Shown here: positions 1 to 7,908 of the stretch, piece after piece
Layout of the letters: every line of letters begins with the position of its first letter
Numbering within the stretch: the stretch's first letter is position 1
Source of the DNA: a virus
Direction: 5' to 3' (one strand)
Length of the DNA stretch: 64,000 bases
IMG/VR virus record: IMGVR_UViG_3300021087_000857
Span: 1-64,000 of that record
Notes under the pieces: model-generated
What the model was told of the DNA's origin: nothing
Database searches by the model: none
Seen by the model: the letters and a program-made list of their open reading frames with translations, nothing else
Made by a program: the position numbers and the translations under genes

Positions 1-129
1 ATGAATAAAACAACAATCAAAAGACAACTATGGGCAACAGTGTTTCTAGCTGGAATATGTATTCTAGCAGGACTGTATGCAATATACGATTACTTTGATC
101 AGATATTGAGAGCGTATTTCTTTAGATGA
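1..129 (+). CDS. Small single-pass membrane protein
   Basis: A 42-codon frame opens with ATG at the first base of the window and stops at 129, overlapping the ATG of the carbamoyltransferase in an ATGA arrangement. Residues 9-29 form one hydrophobic membrane segment, with basic residues on the N-terminal side and aromatic residues at the end. No family is recognised. The true start could lie upstream of the window, because no ribosome binding site can be seen. The start-stop overlap suggests translational coupling to the next gene. Confidence 0.5.
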   Translation: MNKTTIKRQLWATVFLAGICILAGLYAIYDYFDQILRAYFFR

Positions 130-1643
130 GTACCGTATGGGGAGTCAATGTAGGAACCCACGATAGCAGTATTGCTAGTGTAGTTGATGGCGAATTAGTA
201 TTCGCTGCACATTCAGAACGCAGTAGTCGTAAAAAGAACGACAGAGACCTACATCCAGACACAGTAATGCAAACACTAGACGCTGGTGGGTATCCAGATA
301 GAGTTGTGTTTTATGAACGTGACATGTGGAAACGTGCTAGGCAAATATGGGCAGGACAATATCATACTGCATTTAACAAACCAATAGTAAAGAGTTGTAT
401 TCCTTATTTGGGTTGGTTAAACAGAGAAGGTAATCCCGAACTACGCAAGTATAACAGTGTAGCACATCATCACAGTCATGCAGCCGCAGGTTACTACACA
501 AGCAACTACAGAGATGCCGCAGTATTGGTTGTAGATAGCATTGGTGAATGGGAAACACTAAGCATATGGAAGGGACAAGACAGAGAACTAAAACGTGTGT
601 TTAGTCAAGGATATCCAAACAGTGTGGGTTTATGGTATAGTGCTATGACTCAACGAATTGGATTAAAACCCAACGAAGATGAATACATATTAATGGGTTG
701 GGCCGCATTAGGCGATCCTGAACGTTTTAAGAAGCGTATCTTTGAAGACTTCTTTTATCCACTTAAACCAAATAGTCCTAGAATCAAATTCCGTCATAAC
801 TTACACCGAGGTTGTACTTGGTGGGCTCCAGAACTTAATACAATACAAGATTATGCCGACATAGCCGCAGCCACACAAGCAGTTTATGAATATGTATTCA
901 AACATTTAATTAAACAAACAAAGAAGTTAGTAGACAGTGATAACCTAGTTGTTATGGGTGGTTGTGCATTAAATTGTGTTGCAAACAGTATAGCATACAA
1001 CGAATACAATGGAAATGTTTGGATAATGCCTAACCCAGGTGATGCAGGCAGTAGTTTGGGTGCAGTATTGGCCTATCAACAAGATTTTATAGAGTGGACA
1101 GGTCCTTATCAAGGATACAACATTGCAGGCGACTATCCAGTAAACAATACGCTAAAACAATTGCAATCAACAGGACTAGTTGGAGTTGCTAACGGCAAAG
1201 CAGAGTTTGGACCTAGAGCATTGGGTAATAGAAGTTTACTAGCAGACCCTCGTGGAACAGATGTCAAAGACAGGGTAAATACTGTCAAGCGTAGACAAGA
1301 ATTTAGGCCTTTTGCACCAGTTATACTTGAAGCAGATGCAAGTGATTACTTTGATGGACCAGTTGGACCATACATGCAATACACAAGTGTTTGTAAACAA
1401 CCGGAATTGTTTCCTGCTATTGCACATTTAGATAACACAAGCAGAGTACAAACTGTGAACAAACAACAACACCCAGGCTTATTTGAGCTACTTACTAAAT
1501 GGAAAAACAAAACAGGTTGTCCTATGTTGTTGAATACAAGTTTAAACATCAAAGGCGAACCAATGGTAGATACTGAAGCAGACGCAGAGCGTTGGCAGGA
1601 ACAATACAATGTTCCAGTATTCACAAAAGAGGGCAAACAATGA
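126..1643 (+). CDS. NodU/CmcH-family carbamoyltransferase
   Basis: At 505 residues this is a little shorter than full-length family members. The N-terminal Kae1/ASKHA-like part begins with GVNVGTHDSS and carries the family histidine cluster HHHSH (about residues 114-118). The C-terminal part has the conserved EFGPRALGNRS block near residue 360. The family transfers the carbamoyl group of carbamoyl phosphate to a hydroxyl of a sugar, an antibiotic or another small molecule, via carbamoyladenylate. The acceptor cannot be read from the sequence; a sugar or nucleoside hydroxyl used in phage glycan or DNA modification is plausible. The start at 126 overlaps the upstream stop and the stop overlaps the next start, so the gene sits in a coupled operon. 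Confidence 0.9.
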   Translation: MSTVWGVNVGTHDSSIASVVDGELVFAAHSERSSRKKNDRDLHPDTVMQTLDAGGYPDRVVFYERDMWKRARQIWAGQYHTAFNKPIVKSCIPYLGWLNREGNPELRKYNSVAHHHSHAAAGYYTSNYRDAAVLVVDSIGEWETLSIWKGQDRELKRVFSQGYPNSVGLWYSAMTQRIGLKPNEDEYILMGWAALGDPERFKKRIFEDFFYPLKPNSPRIKFRHNLHRGCTWWAPELNTIQDYADIAAATQAVYEYVFKHLIKQTKKLVDSDNLVVMGGCALNCVANSIAYNEYNGNVWIMPNPGDAGSSLGAVLAYQQDFIEWTGPYQGYNIAGDYPVNNTLKQLQSTGLVGVANGKAEFGPRALGNRSLLADPRGTDVKDRVNTVKRRQEFRPFAPVILEADASDYFDGPVGPYMQYTSVCKQPELFPAIAHLDNTSRVQTVNKQQHPGLFELLTKWKNKTGCPMLLNTSLNIKGEPMVDTEADAERWQEQYNVPVFTKEGKQ

Positions 1644-1744
1644 TTAGTTGGATTAAGAACAAAATTGCAGAATGGAAATACAAACGCAAAATGAAAAAGA
1701 AATTAGAAGAACTAAAGAAAAAGGACCCATTTATTTACGACTAG
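1640..1744 (+). CDS. Small basic protein, 34 aa
   Basis: The ATG overlaps the carbamoyltransferase stop (ATGA at 1640-1643), and the frame runs to TAG at 1744. The product starts MISWIKNKIAEWK and then becomes very rich in lysine and glutamate, so it is probably an amphipathic helix. Overlap coupling and the next gene starting after a clear AGGA support it as real. No family is recognised and no function is proposed. Confidence 0.5.
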   Translation: MISWIKNKIAEWKYKRKMKKKLEELKKKDPFIYD

Positions 1745-1755
1745 AAAGGAATGCT

Positions 1756-1968
1756 ATGGCACACTCAATAGAACAAGTATACGACAAAATAAAAGTACTA
1801 CACACAAAAGGTTTAATGTTACACAGAGAACGTTATAAAACTGCAGGTAGTTACGATAAAGTACAAGTACAATTTATGTTAGACGATATAAGAGCATTAG
1901 CAGGTGATATTCAACACGGGTTAGTAGATCTAGATATTGAATTCAGCAAGACAGACACAGAAGAATAA
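1756..1968 (+). CDS. Hypothetical protein, 70 aa
   Basis: I start this at ATG 1756, behind the AGGA at about 1747-1750, rather than at an upstream in-frame ATG (1672) that would overlap the small gene at 1640-1744. The product (MAHSIEQVYDKIKVL...) is probably all helical and acidic at its C-terminus. Its stop overlaps the next start. No family is recognised. Confidence 0.6.
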   Translation: MAHSIEQVYDKIKVLHTKGLMLHRERYKTAGSYDKVQVQFMLDDIRALAGDIQHGLVDLDIEFSKTDTEE

Positions 1969-2306
1969 TGGAACATTTAAAAAAATATATAGGTTTATAT
2001 CTTTTAGCAATAATTGGGTTAGCAATCTATTTTGATGCAGCCGAGGATAGTTATCCAGTATGGGTATGGTGGTTGCTAATTCCTGTAGTACTATGGAAGA
2101 CACCACCTTTTAATATTGGTGATTGGTTCTGGGGTAAAATAGCAAGTTTTTGGATGTGGATATTGAAACCATTTACTACATGGCAAACCACTTGGCCTAC
2201 ATGGGTAAGGTATGTGTTTGGTATCGTACTTATTATATTGTTTGAAGAATATATTTTAAAGCCAGCAGGATATACAATGTATCCTTGGAGAATGGATTTT
2301 TCATAA
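1968..2306 (+). CDS. Trp-rich membrane protein, 112 aa
   Basis: The start overlaps the upstream stop (TAATG). There are about four hydrophobic stretches: near residues 7-22, a Trp-rich stretch at 31-43, one near 57-67, and a clear C-terminal helix at about 84-96. Tryptophan content is unusually high. No signal peptide or enzyme motif is visible, and the family is not recognised. It is likely an integral inner-membrane protein of the infected cell, translated with its neighbours. Confidence 0.65.
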   Translation: MEHLKKYIGLYLLAIIGLAIYFDAAEDSYPVWVWWLLIPVVLWKTPPFNIGDWFWGKIASFWMWILKPFTTWQTTWPTWVRYVFGIVLIILFEEYILKPAGYTMYPWRMDFS

Positions 2307-2671
2307 TGTTTGATAGCAAAAAGCCAACCGCACAGATGTTGGGCAGGTGGCAACCGTTTCACGATGGACATTACAAGTTGTTCAAAGAGATTTTAAAAAA
2401 GACAGGTCAAGTATTAATAATGGTTAGAGATGTACAAGGTGTAGACGATAACCCATTTGATTTTGATACAGTTAAAAAGAATATAGAAGATAGACTTAAT
2501 CCAGAATTTGCAGAACAATTTAAAATAATACTAGTACCAAACATAACAAATATCTGTTATGGTAGAGGTGTCGGATACAAAATTGAGGAAATAGTTTTGG
2601 ATGAGGAAACACAAAAAATATCAGCTACTAAGATTAGAGCTAAAATGAGAGATAAGGGAGAGTTAAAATAA
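2306..2671 (+). CDS. Nicotinamide-nucleotide adenylyltransferase-like nucleotidyltransferase
   Basis: The Rossmann-type nucleotidyltransferase signature GRWQPFHDGH is at residues 13-22 and the C-terminal ISATKIR motif is near residue 107, the (S/T)xxxR element of NMNAT and related enzymes. At 121 residues it is a minimal version. Known relatives join NMN and ATP to give NAD, or activate other phosphates as nucleotidyl esters; the substrate cannot be fixed from sequence. I chose ATG 2306 (TAATG overlap) over ATG 2285, because the conserved motif normally lies close to the N-terminus. It adjoins a nitroreductase-like gene, so a role in redox cofactor supply is possible. Confidence 0.75.
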   Translation: MFDSKKPTAQMLGRWQPFHDGHYKLFKEILKKTGQVLIMVRDVQGVDDNPFDFDTVKKNIEDRLNPEFAEQFKIILVPNITNICYGRGVGYKIEEIVLDEETQKISATKIRAKMRDKGELK

Positions 2672-3384
2672 TGAATACATTAATTGACGTATTTGAAAAA
2701 AGGCATACAACATTCGCATGGGACGAAGAACGTATACCAGAGAGAGAATTAATACTAGAAGCATTAAAAGAAGTACATGCTCATATACCAAGTAAAAACT
2801 TGCAATTCCCATATCAAGTTAGATTAATGCGTAATGATGATCCTGCTATAAGAAAACAAATAATGGGAATCTGTCAAAGAAATATGCACATGACTATAGA
2901 AGAAGATCATGGAAATCCACAAGTACTTGCACCTTGGCTAATAGGTTTTAATGCAAGATTCGTTGCAGACTTAGAAAGACGATATGAACCTGACAGTGTT
3001 AGAGGAGTATATGATGGTGAAGGTAAAGGAAAACTTAGAACCAATGATGAACATGGTGCTCAAACACAAACAGAAAACATAGAGATTGGTATCTTTAGTG
3101 CATATATAATGCTTGCACTTGCTAACAGAGGAATTCAAACTGGTATGTGTGCAAACATTTGCATTAACTATGAAGAAGCTACTGAAATATTTAAGTTAGA
3201 AGAAGATGAAAAGGCATTAGATTTTAGATTTATTATGGGTATTGGGTATGGTAAAGATATTGAAACAAGACACGACTATCTTGATCCAAGAATTAATAAA
3301 GAAAAACCTATTCCATTTGCACCAGTAGATGTTGAAGAAATATATCCTAGACCAGCGTTTGACGATATTATTGTACAATTGTAA
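2671..3384 (+). CDS. Nitroreductase-family flavoprotein-like protein
   Basis: The 237-residue product has the layout of the FMN-dependent nitroreductase fold: an N-terminal helical part, a central ENIEIGIFSAYIMLAL helix near residue 135, and a C-terminal GIGYGK segment near 190 that matches the usual IGYP-type region. Such enzymes reduce quinones, nitro compounds or other acceptors with NAD(P)H. The start overlaps the upstream stop, so it is probably cotranslated with the NMNAT-like gene. The true substrate is unknown, and a catalytically divergent role is possible. Confidence 0.65.
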   Translation: MNTLIDVFEKRHTTFAWDEERIPERELILEALKEVHAHIPSKNLQFPYQVRLMRNDDPAIRKQIMGICQRNMHMTIEEDHGNPQVLAPWLIGFNARFVADLERRYEPDSVRGVYDGEGKGKLRTNDEHGAQTQTENIEIGIFSAYIMLALANRGIQTGMCANICINYEEATEIFKLEEDEKALDFRFIMGIGYGKDIETRHDYLDPRINKEKPIPFAPVDVEEIYPRPAFDDIIVQL

Positions 3385-3389
3385 AAAGT

Positions 3390-4667
3390 ATGAATGGTTC
3401 TGATTCATTAATATACCATAAATGGAATAAGCAAGGTAAATTAGAAAACAATTTATGCAAGCATCCATTTACAGGGTTTTATATAGGACCAACAGGTAAT
3501 ATAGTTCTTTGTTGTATGGGACAGGATCTCCCCTTGGCACATATTGATAATGTAGATGATTTGGAATTATTCTATAACGATTCCGTAATGGAAAAATTTA
3601 GAAAAGGACTAGGACAAGGAAAATACTCAATAATGCCACCTTGTAATACTTGCTATCAAATGGAACTACAAGATTTAAACCCATTTAAAACTTCAATGGG
3701 CAATACTTTTAAATTTAAAAACTTTGATGATGATTGGAAGGCTTGGCAGATGAACGATCATAGGCCAATGAGATATTTAGAATATACATTGAGCAATATA
3801 TGTAACGCCGATTGTGCCACATGCAACAGCGAATGGTCTAGTAAATGGCAAGAACTAGATAGAAAGTTTAATAGATCAGTTACTCCACTTCAAAAGGTTG
3901 CAGATAAAAATATTGCAAAGATAGAAAAAGTTTTATACGGGTTAGAACATTTAATGATTAAAGGTGGCGAACCTTTCGCTGATATTAGAAATATAAGAAT
4001 ACTACAAAAGTTAATTGAAGTTAATCCTAATTGCCAAGTACATATAGTAAGTAACTTTCATGCAATAACTCCCGAAGCAATGGATATAATAGCAAACCTA
4101 CCTAACGTAAACTTTATAGCTAGTATAGACGCAGTTACTTCTGAGACATATAAATGGATTAGAGGAGGCAACTTTGAAAAAACAATTGCTAATATGAAAA
4201 CCGTTAGCAAATTAACAAATAATAAAATATCAGTAAACGTTACTATTTCTCTATATAACTATTTTCTACTAGATAAAATTAGAAAGTTCTTTGCTGAACA
4301 ACAACTGGAAGGATATTTTAAGAATATAAATTTTAGTAGTATTGCACGAGAGCCTCATCATACAATTGGATTATTGCCAGAGCAACTGTATAATAAACAA
4401 CAAGATAAGTTAAAAAAACACTTTGCTGATGATAATAATCAACTTGAGTTCAATGAACTCAACTGTAATATTGTTAATACAAGTGCAATATATTTAGATT
4501 ATGAGAAAATACTAAAACCTTCTTATAATAGTGATACACCAATTGAAGAAAGAGAAAAATTAATGAAAGATTTGTTTTTTCGTACTTTAGACCAAATGAA
4601 CGAGCATAGAGGGTTTGATCTATGTGATTATGTTCCAGAATTAAAAGAATGGCGAATAAACACTTGA
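3390..4667 (+). CDS. Radical SAM protein with N-terminal twitch-like Cys domain
   Basis: The radical SAM CX3CX2C motif CNADCATC is at residues 138-145, followed by a GGEP motif in IKGGEPF. An N-terminal cysteine region (CKHPF near 23, LCCMG near 41, CNTC near 85) resembles a SPASM/twitch auxiliary cluster domain placed before the radical SAM barrel. Such enzymes cleave SAM to a 5'-deoxyadenosyl radical, often to modify peptides or proteins; the substrate here is unknown. It is one of at least four similarly built proteins in the window (see 19046, 56433, 58425). It is followed by a strong promoter, so it ends one transcription unit. Confidence 0.85.
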   Translation: MNGSDSLIYHKWNKQGKLENNLCKHPFTGFYIGPTGNIVLCCMGQDLPLAHIDNVDDLELFYNDSVMEKFRKGLGQGKYSIMPPCNTCYQMELQDLNPFKTSMGNTFKFKNFDDDWKAWQMNDHRPMRYLEYTLSNICNADCATCNSEWSSKWQELDRKFNRSVTPLQKVADKNIAKIEKVLYGLEHLMIKGGEPFADIRNIRILQKLIEVNPNCQVHIVSNFHAITPEAMDIIANLPNVNFIASIDAVTSETYKWIRGGNFEKTIANMKTVSKLTNNKISVNVTISLYNYFLLDKIRKFFAEQQLEGYFKNINFSSIAREPHHTIGLLPEQLYNKQQDKLKKHFADDNNQLEFNELNCNIVNTSAIYLDYEKILKPSYNSDTPIEEREKLMKDLFFRTLDQMNEHRGFDLCDYVPELKEWRINT

Positions 4668-4692
4668 CAACAGTCTACAAGTACACTATAAT
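4664..4692 (+). promoter_or_regulatory. Consensus sigma70-type promoter
   Basis: TTGACA at 4664-4669 and TATAAT at 4687-4692 are separated by exactly 17 bases. It drives the cold-shock gene operon. Transcription would start near 4699. Confidence 0.85.
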
Positions 4693-4700
4693 AATACTAA

Positions 4701-4718
4701 TCTGCTACTAATAGCAGA
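4701..4718 (+). promoter_or_regulatory. 5' leader stem-loop
   Basis: TCTGCTA and TAGCAGA form a perfect seven-base stem around a CTAA loop, right at the predicted transcription start. It could cap and stabilise the mRNA or act as an operator; both readings are inference. Confidence 0.5.
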
Positions 4719-4733
4719 GTAAAGGAGCAATAA

Positions 4734-4868
4734 ATGGGATATTTTATTCTCGGGATACTAATAGGTTGGCTTGTACCAAGACCTAAATTAATAGGTAAGG
4801 CAGAAGCAGCAATATGGAATCCAATTAAACAAAAGATGCCAAAGAGCATAACAAAGCACTTTGGGTAA
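4734..4868 (+). CDS. Small membrane protein, 44 aa
   Basis: ATG 4734 follows an AAAGGAG ribosome binding site at the right distance, directly downstream of the promoter at 4664. The first 17 residues (MGYFILGILIGWLV...) form a hydrophobic helix, and the rest is basic and polar. It is the first gene of the cold-shock operon. No family is recognised. Confidence 0.6.
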   Translation: MGYFILGILIGWLVPRPKLIGKAEAAIWNPIKQKMPKSITKHFG

Positions 4869-4880
4869 GAAAAGGAAATA

Positions 4881-5102
4881 ATGACTACAGGAAAAATAAA
4901 ATGGTTCAATCCAACTAAAGGATATGGATTCATTGAAACTAGCGAACAAGAGTCTGATGTGTTTTTACACATTTCAGCACTACAAGAAGCTGGTATTCAA
5001 ACTATAACTGAGGGTGACGATGTTACTTTCGATATAGGAGAAAACAGAGGTAAAACTACTGCTGTTAATATCAAAAAAGTCGCTACTAGCGAACAAGAAT
5101 AA
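4881..5102 (+). CDS. csp: Cold-shock domain protein (CspA family)
   Basis: A complete 73-residue cold-shock domain. It shows GKIKWFNPTKGYGFI (RNP1-type KGYGFI) at the N-terminus and DVFLHIS (RNP2-type) near residue 28. These small OB-fold proteins bind single-stranded nucleic acid and melt RNA secondary structure, often acting as RNA chaperones or antiterminators. It is the second gene after a strong promoter, so it should be expressed early and highly. A role in adjusting translation during infection is inference. Confidence 0.95.
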   Translation: MTTGKIKWFNPTKGYGFIETSEQESDVFLHISALQEAGIQTITEGDDVTFDIGENRGKTTAVNIKKVATSEQE

Positions 5103-5115
5103 GGGAGAAAACATT

Positions 5116-5292
5116 ATGAATACACATGATGAAATCGTAGTAAGTTACGAAACATATCTTGCAGAGCATCAAAACTTTGAAGATAAAGGCGTCAAAGCCG
5201 CTGCCGCACGTGCCAGAAAAGCACTAGGCAACATTGGAAAACTTTCAAAAGAAAGACGTAAGGAAATCCAAGAAAAGAAAAACAATCTATAG
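5116..5292 (+). CDS. Histone H1/Hc1-like small basic protein
   Basis: The 58-residue frame begins at ATG 5116 behind AGGGAGAAA. It contains an Ala/Lys/Arg stretch (KGVKAAAARARKALG) resembling small histone H1-like nucleoid proteins, then a KERRKEIQEKK helix. A nucleic-acid-binding role is likely but not proven. It lies between the cold-shock gene and another lysine-rich protein, so this operon appears to make abundant small basic proteins. Confidence 0.65.
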   Translation: MNTHDEIVVSYETYLAEHQNFEDKGVKAAAARARKALGNIGKLSKERRKEIQEKKNNL

Positions 5293-5302
5293 GAGAGGGC
5301 CC

Positions 5303-5566
5303 TTGTGGAAATCACTAAAAGATTTACCTACCTTAACTGAATTATTTTTTGGTAAAGGTGTTGACCCTGCAACGTATAAAGGTGAGAATCATGCACCTGC
5401 ATACTTGTCAGGGAAAGGTAAGAAAAAATCATCTAAAAAAAGCACAACCAAGAAGAAGCCTATTCAGGAGGTGAACTCGGCGACTTCTAAGGCTAAGGAT
5501 AAGAAAGCAATCAGTAAGAAACTGACTGCTGAAAAACCTAAAACGATGAAAACTATGAAAGAGTAA
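5303..5566 (+). CDS. Lysine-rich protein with TTG start
   Basis: The frame is open from further upstream, but an ATG at 5234 would lie inside the preceding gene. A TTG at 5303 sits right behind AGGAGAGG (5291-5298), so I take it as the start, giving 87 residues. The N-terminal part is ordinary (KSLKDLPTLTELFFGKG). The C-terminal half is a disordered Lys/Ser/Thr tail with KKKSSKKSTTKKK and similar runs, histone-H1-like in composition. It probably binds nucleic acid; the family is not recognised. Confidence 0.6.
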   Translation: MWKSLKDLPTLTELFFGKGVDPATYKGENHAPAYLSGKGKKKSSKKSTTKKKPIQEVNSATSKAKDKKAISKKLTAEKPKTMKTMKE

Positions 5567-5568
5567 TA

Positions 5569-6264
5569 ATGAATAGCAAGATTGCAAAAGAACTAAACGA
5601 ACTATTAATAGCTAGTCCACAATTGATGCGTAATAATGCATTACTTAGTCAAGCAGTAAATGGAACGTTTGGTGTTTTGATAAAGCCTACAGAACTTTAT
5701 CATACAAGCATAAACGATCTTGCTGACATTATTGATCATGCAGTACTAGAAAACTATTTTAGTAAAGTATGGCAACCACAAACAAAGAAATACAAATATA
5801 GTGGATTAAGTATTATTGACGAAGTTAACAAACTTAAACCTAGAAGTGTATTAGATTTGGGATGTGGATACAACGAGTTCAAAGGTAAAATAAGTAACCT
5901 AATTGGAGTTGATCCTTATAATGACAAAGCAGATGTTAAAAGTAGTATTATAGATTATAATAGTACAGAGCCATTTGATATTGTTATTTGTTTAGGAAGT
6001 ATTAATTTTGGTTCAGTTGATAAAATATATAATGAACTAGAACATGCAGTTAATTTAACAACAACAAATGGGTTACTTTACTTTAGAGCAAACCCAGGAA
6101 CACAACACAAGGCACCAGAAGCCAAGTGGATTGATTTTTTTAACTGGAATAGCCAATTTATTATTAACAGTGCTTCAACTTTAAACTGTTCTATTCTTGA
6201 TCTAAGACAAGAAGACGGTGATAGAGGCTCTAGATACTACTTTGTGCTAAGAAAAGATAAATAA
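5569..6264 (+). CDS. SAM-dependent methyltransferase, class I-like
   Basis: The SAM-binding motif I VLDLGCGYNEF is near residue 98, followed by an acidic strand end (GVDPYND). The 231-residue protein shares distinctive blocks (LGSINFG, RANPG, KW-D-FF-W) with the methyltransferase at 47323, so the two are paralogues. The methyl acceptor is unknown. It starts two bases after the upstream stop and ends the transcript before a structured intergenic region. Confidence 0.75.
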   Translation: MNSKIAKELNELLIASPQLMRNNALLSQAVNGTFGVLIKPTELYHTSINDLADIIDHAVLENYFSKVWQPQTKKYKYSGLSIIDEVNKLKPRSVLDLGCGYNEFKGKISNLIGVDPYNDKADVKSSIIDYNSTEPFDIVICLGSINFGSVDKIYNELEHAVNLTTTNGLLYFRANPGTQHKAPEAKWIDFFNWNSQFIINSASTLNCSILDLRQEDGDRGSRYYFVLRKDK

Positions 6265-6274
6265 AACTATACTA

Positions 6275-6296
6275 AACAATACAGAGTTGTATTGTT
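6275..6296 (+). promoter_or_regulatory. Nine-base-pair stem-loop upstream of tctA
   Basis: AACAATACA (6275-6283) pairs perfectly with TGTATTGTT (6288-6296) around GAGT. There is no T tract after it, so it is not a classic terminator. The inner 14 bases TACAGAGTTGTATT recur at 50149-50162 inside another promoter, which suggests a protein-binding operator. Confidence 0.45.
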
Positions 6297-6303
6297 CCAA
6301 ACA

Positions 6304-6343
6304 TACGCCATACCCAGACGATCGTCAAGGGACCAGAGGCGTA
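6304..6343 (+). promoter_or_regulatory. Nested inverted repeats, structured leader candidate
   Basis: TACGCC (6304-6309) pairs with GGCGTA (6338-6343), CCC (6313-6315) with GGG (6329-6331), and the core GACGATCGTC (6317-6326) is itself a palindrome. The three stems nest inside one another. It lies about 100 bases before the TctA start, in a 179-base gap with no convincing gene. It could be a cis-acting RNA element; I do not recognise a riboswitch class. Confidence 0.4.
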
Positions 6344-6443
6344 ACTCATCAAAAAAATAATAGATGTTTTACTTAATGCAAAAGAATTGTGTCTTAGGCA
6401 CGGACTTTCTTTGGCTAAAATTCATTACAAGGAACCATAACAC

Positions 6444-7886
6444 ATGAGTGCAATACTTACTTTACTCGCAGGAACATTTTACGGATTAATAATTGGCTTA
6501 ATACCTAGCGCCGGTGCTACCACAGGCTTAGTTGCTATGTTTGGCTTTATTAGTTACTTTGCTTTTGATCCTTACTTGGGTGTTGTATTTTGTATGGCAG
6601 TAGTTGCCGCAAGTACAACAGGTGATACTTATGCAGGAATACTGTTAGGTATTCCGGGTGCAAACAGTGCCGCCGCTACAATGGTAGATGGTTATCCACT
6701 AGCACAACAAGGTAGAGCCACTGAAGCATTAACGGCCGCAATTGTAACATCAACATTAAATGGATTATTTTGGGGTACATTAACATTTGCGTTACTACCT
6801 CAATATGCAAAACTTATTATGTATTTTGGTATTCCAGAACTATGGGCATTTATCTTATTAAGTTTAGCATGTGTGGGTTTTGTTAGTAATAAGTTTTGGT
6901 TCAGAAGTATTATAGCCATATGTGCAGGTATCTTTATAGGATTAATTGGCACAGACCCAATGACAAACTTTGATAGATATACATTTGGTTGGGAATACTT
7001 AGGTGATGGTGTACAACTTATGCCGTTGGTAGCTGGCTTATTTGCTTTCCCTGAAATCATTGCAGGCTGGCGTAGAGGAAATTCTATTGCAACATTAGAT
7101 GGCAAACAAACACATACGCATCAGACTTGGCTAGGCATTAAAGCAGTTTGGAAATATAAATGGGATGCATTACGTGGTGGAGGCATAGGAGCATTTGTTG
7201 GCTTCTTACCAGGACTAGGTGGTGCAATGGGAGATTGGATGAGTTATGGTTCCACAGTAGCCGCTCACCCTAACGAAGAATTTGGAAACGGAAATTTGAG
7301 AGGAGTTGTAGGACCGGAAGGTAGCAACAATGCTCAAAAGGCAACAAGCATGATTCCAACAGTATTGTTTGGAATACCAGGAGCTAGTTTTGCCGCAGTA
7401 CTGTTAGGACTATTTGCTTACTTGGGTTTTGAATTAGGAACACAAGAAATTGCCGCAGATATAAAGTTCTTTGACAGTTTAACATTTGGATTTATGTGGG
7501 CTACAGTTATCACTGGAGTTATTTGTGTAGCATTTAACAAATACATTGCAAAGATAACTTATGTGCCTTACATATACTATTTCCCATTTTTAGTGGGATT
7601 TATAATATGGGCTTGTGTTCAATACACAGGCGGATGGCAAGATTATGCTATATTAGTTGTTACTACTTGTTTAGGTTTGTTTATGAGAAAATACAAGTTT
7701 AGTAGACCAGCTATGTTAATGGCATTTATACTTGCTACTAAAGTAGAAGCATTAACACTACAAATGACAACAATTTATTCTATAGATAGATTGTTAGACA
7801 GACCGTTGTTTTTGGTGATAATGAGTTTTGTTGTTATGTTATTAATATTTGGCATAACAAAAAGAAGTAAACTAGAATACGCTTAA
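6444..7886 (+). CDS. tctA: Tripartite tricarboxylate transporter permease, TctA family
   Basis: The 480-residue, highly hydrophobic product has the family features: IIGLIPSAGATTG near residue 17, a GDTYAGILLGIPGANSAAATMVDGYP-type loop near 59-84 (quoted in part), and a repeated PGLGGAMGDWMSYG/GPEGSNNAQ region in the second half. TctA is the large membrane subunit of TTT transporters, which import citrate and other carboxylates with a periplasmic binding protein and a small TctB. A TctC-like gene follows after 22 bases, but no TctB-like gene is visible. Finding a secondary transporter in a phage operon suggests an auxiliary metabolic role during infection. Confidence 0.9.
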   Translation: MSAILTLLAGTFYGLIIGLIPSAGATTGLVAMFGFISYFAFDPYLGVVFCMAVVAASTTGDTYAGILLGIPGANSAAATMVDGYPLAQQGRATEALTAAIVTSTLNGLFWGTLTFALLPQYAKLIMYFGIPELWAFILLSLACVGFVSNKFWFRSIIAICAGIFIGLIGTDPMTNFDRYTFGWEYLGDGVQLMPLVAGLFAFPEIIAGWRRGNSIATLDGKQTHTHQTWLGIKAVWKYKWDALRGGGIGAFVGFLPGLGGAMGDWMSYGSTVAAHPNEEFGNGNLRGVVGPEGSNNAQKATSMIPTVLFGIPGASFAAVLLGLFAYLGFELGTQEIAADIKFFDSLTFGFMWATVITGVICVAFNKYIAKITYVPYIYYFPFLVGFIIWACVQYTGGWQDYAILVVTTCLGLFMRKYKFSRPAMLMAFILATKVEALTLQMTTIYSIDRLLDRPLFLVIMSFVVMLLIFGITKRSKLEYA

Positions 7887-7908
7887 TTTAACTAATAAGG
7901 AGAATAAA

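Noticed and set aside
6304-6343. tRNA or known riboswitch at the nested stems
   Set aside because: No cloverleaf, no anticodon arm, and no match to a riboswitch core I recognise.
6376-6447. A 23-codon ORF overlapping the tctA start (ATGA)
   Set aside because: No ribosome binding site and no recognisable composition. The region is better explained as a structured leader.
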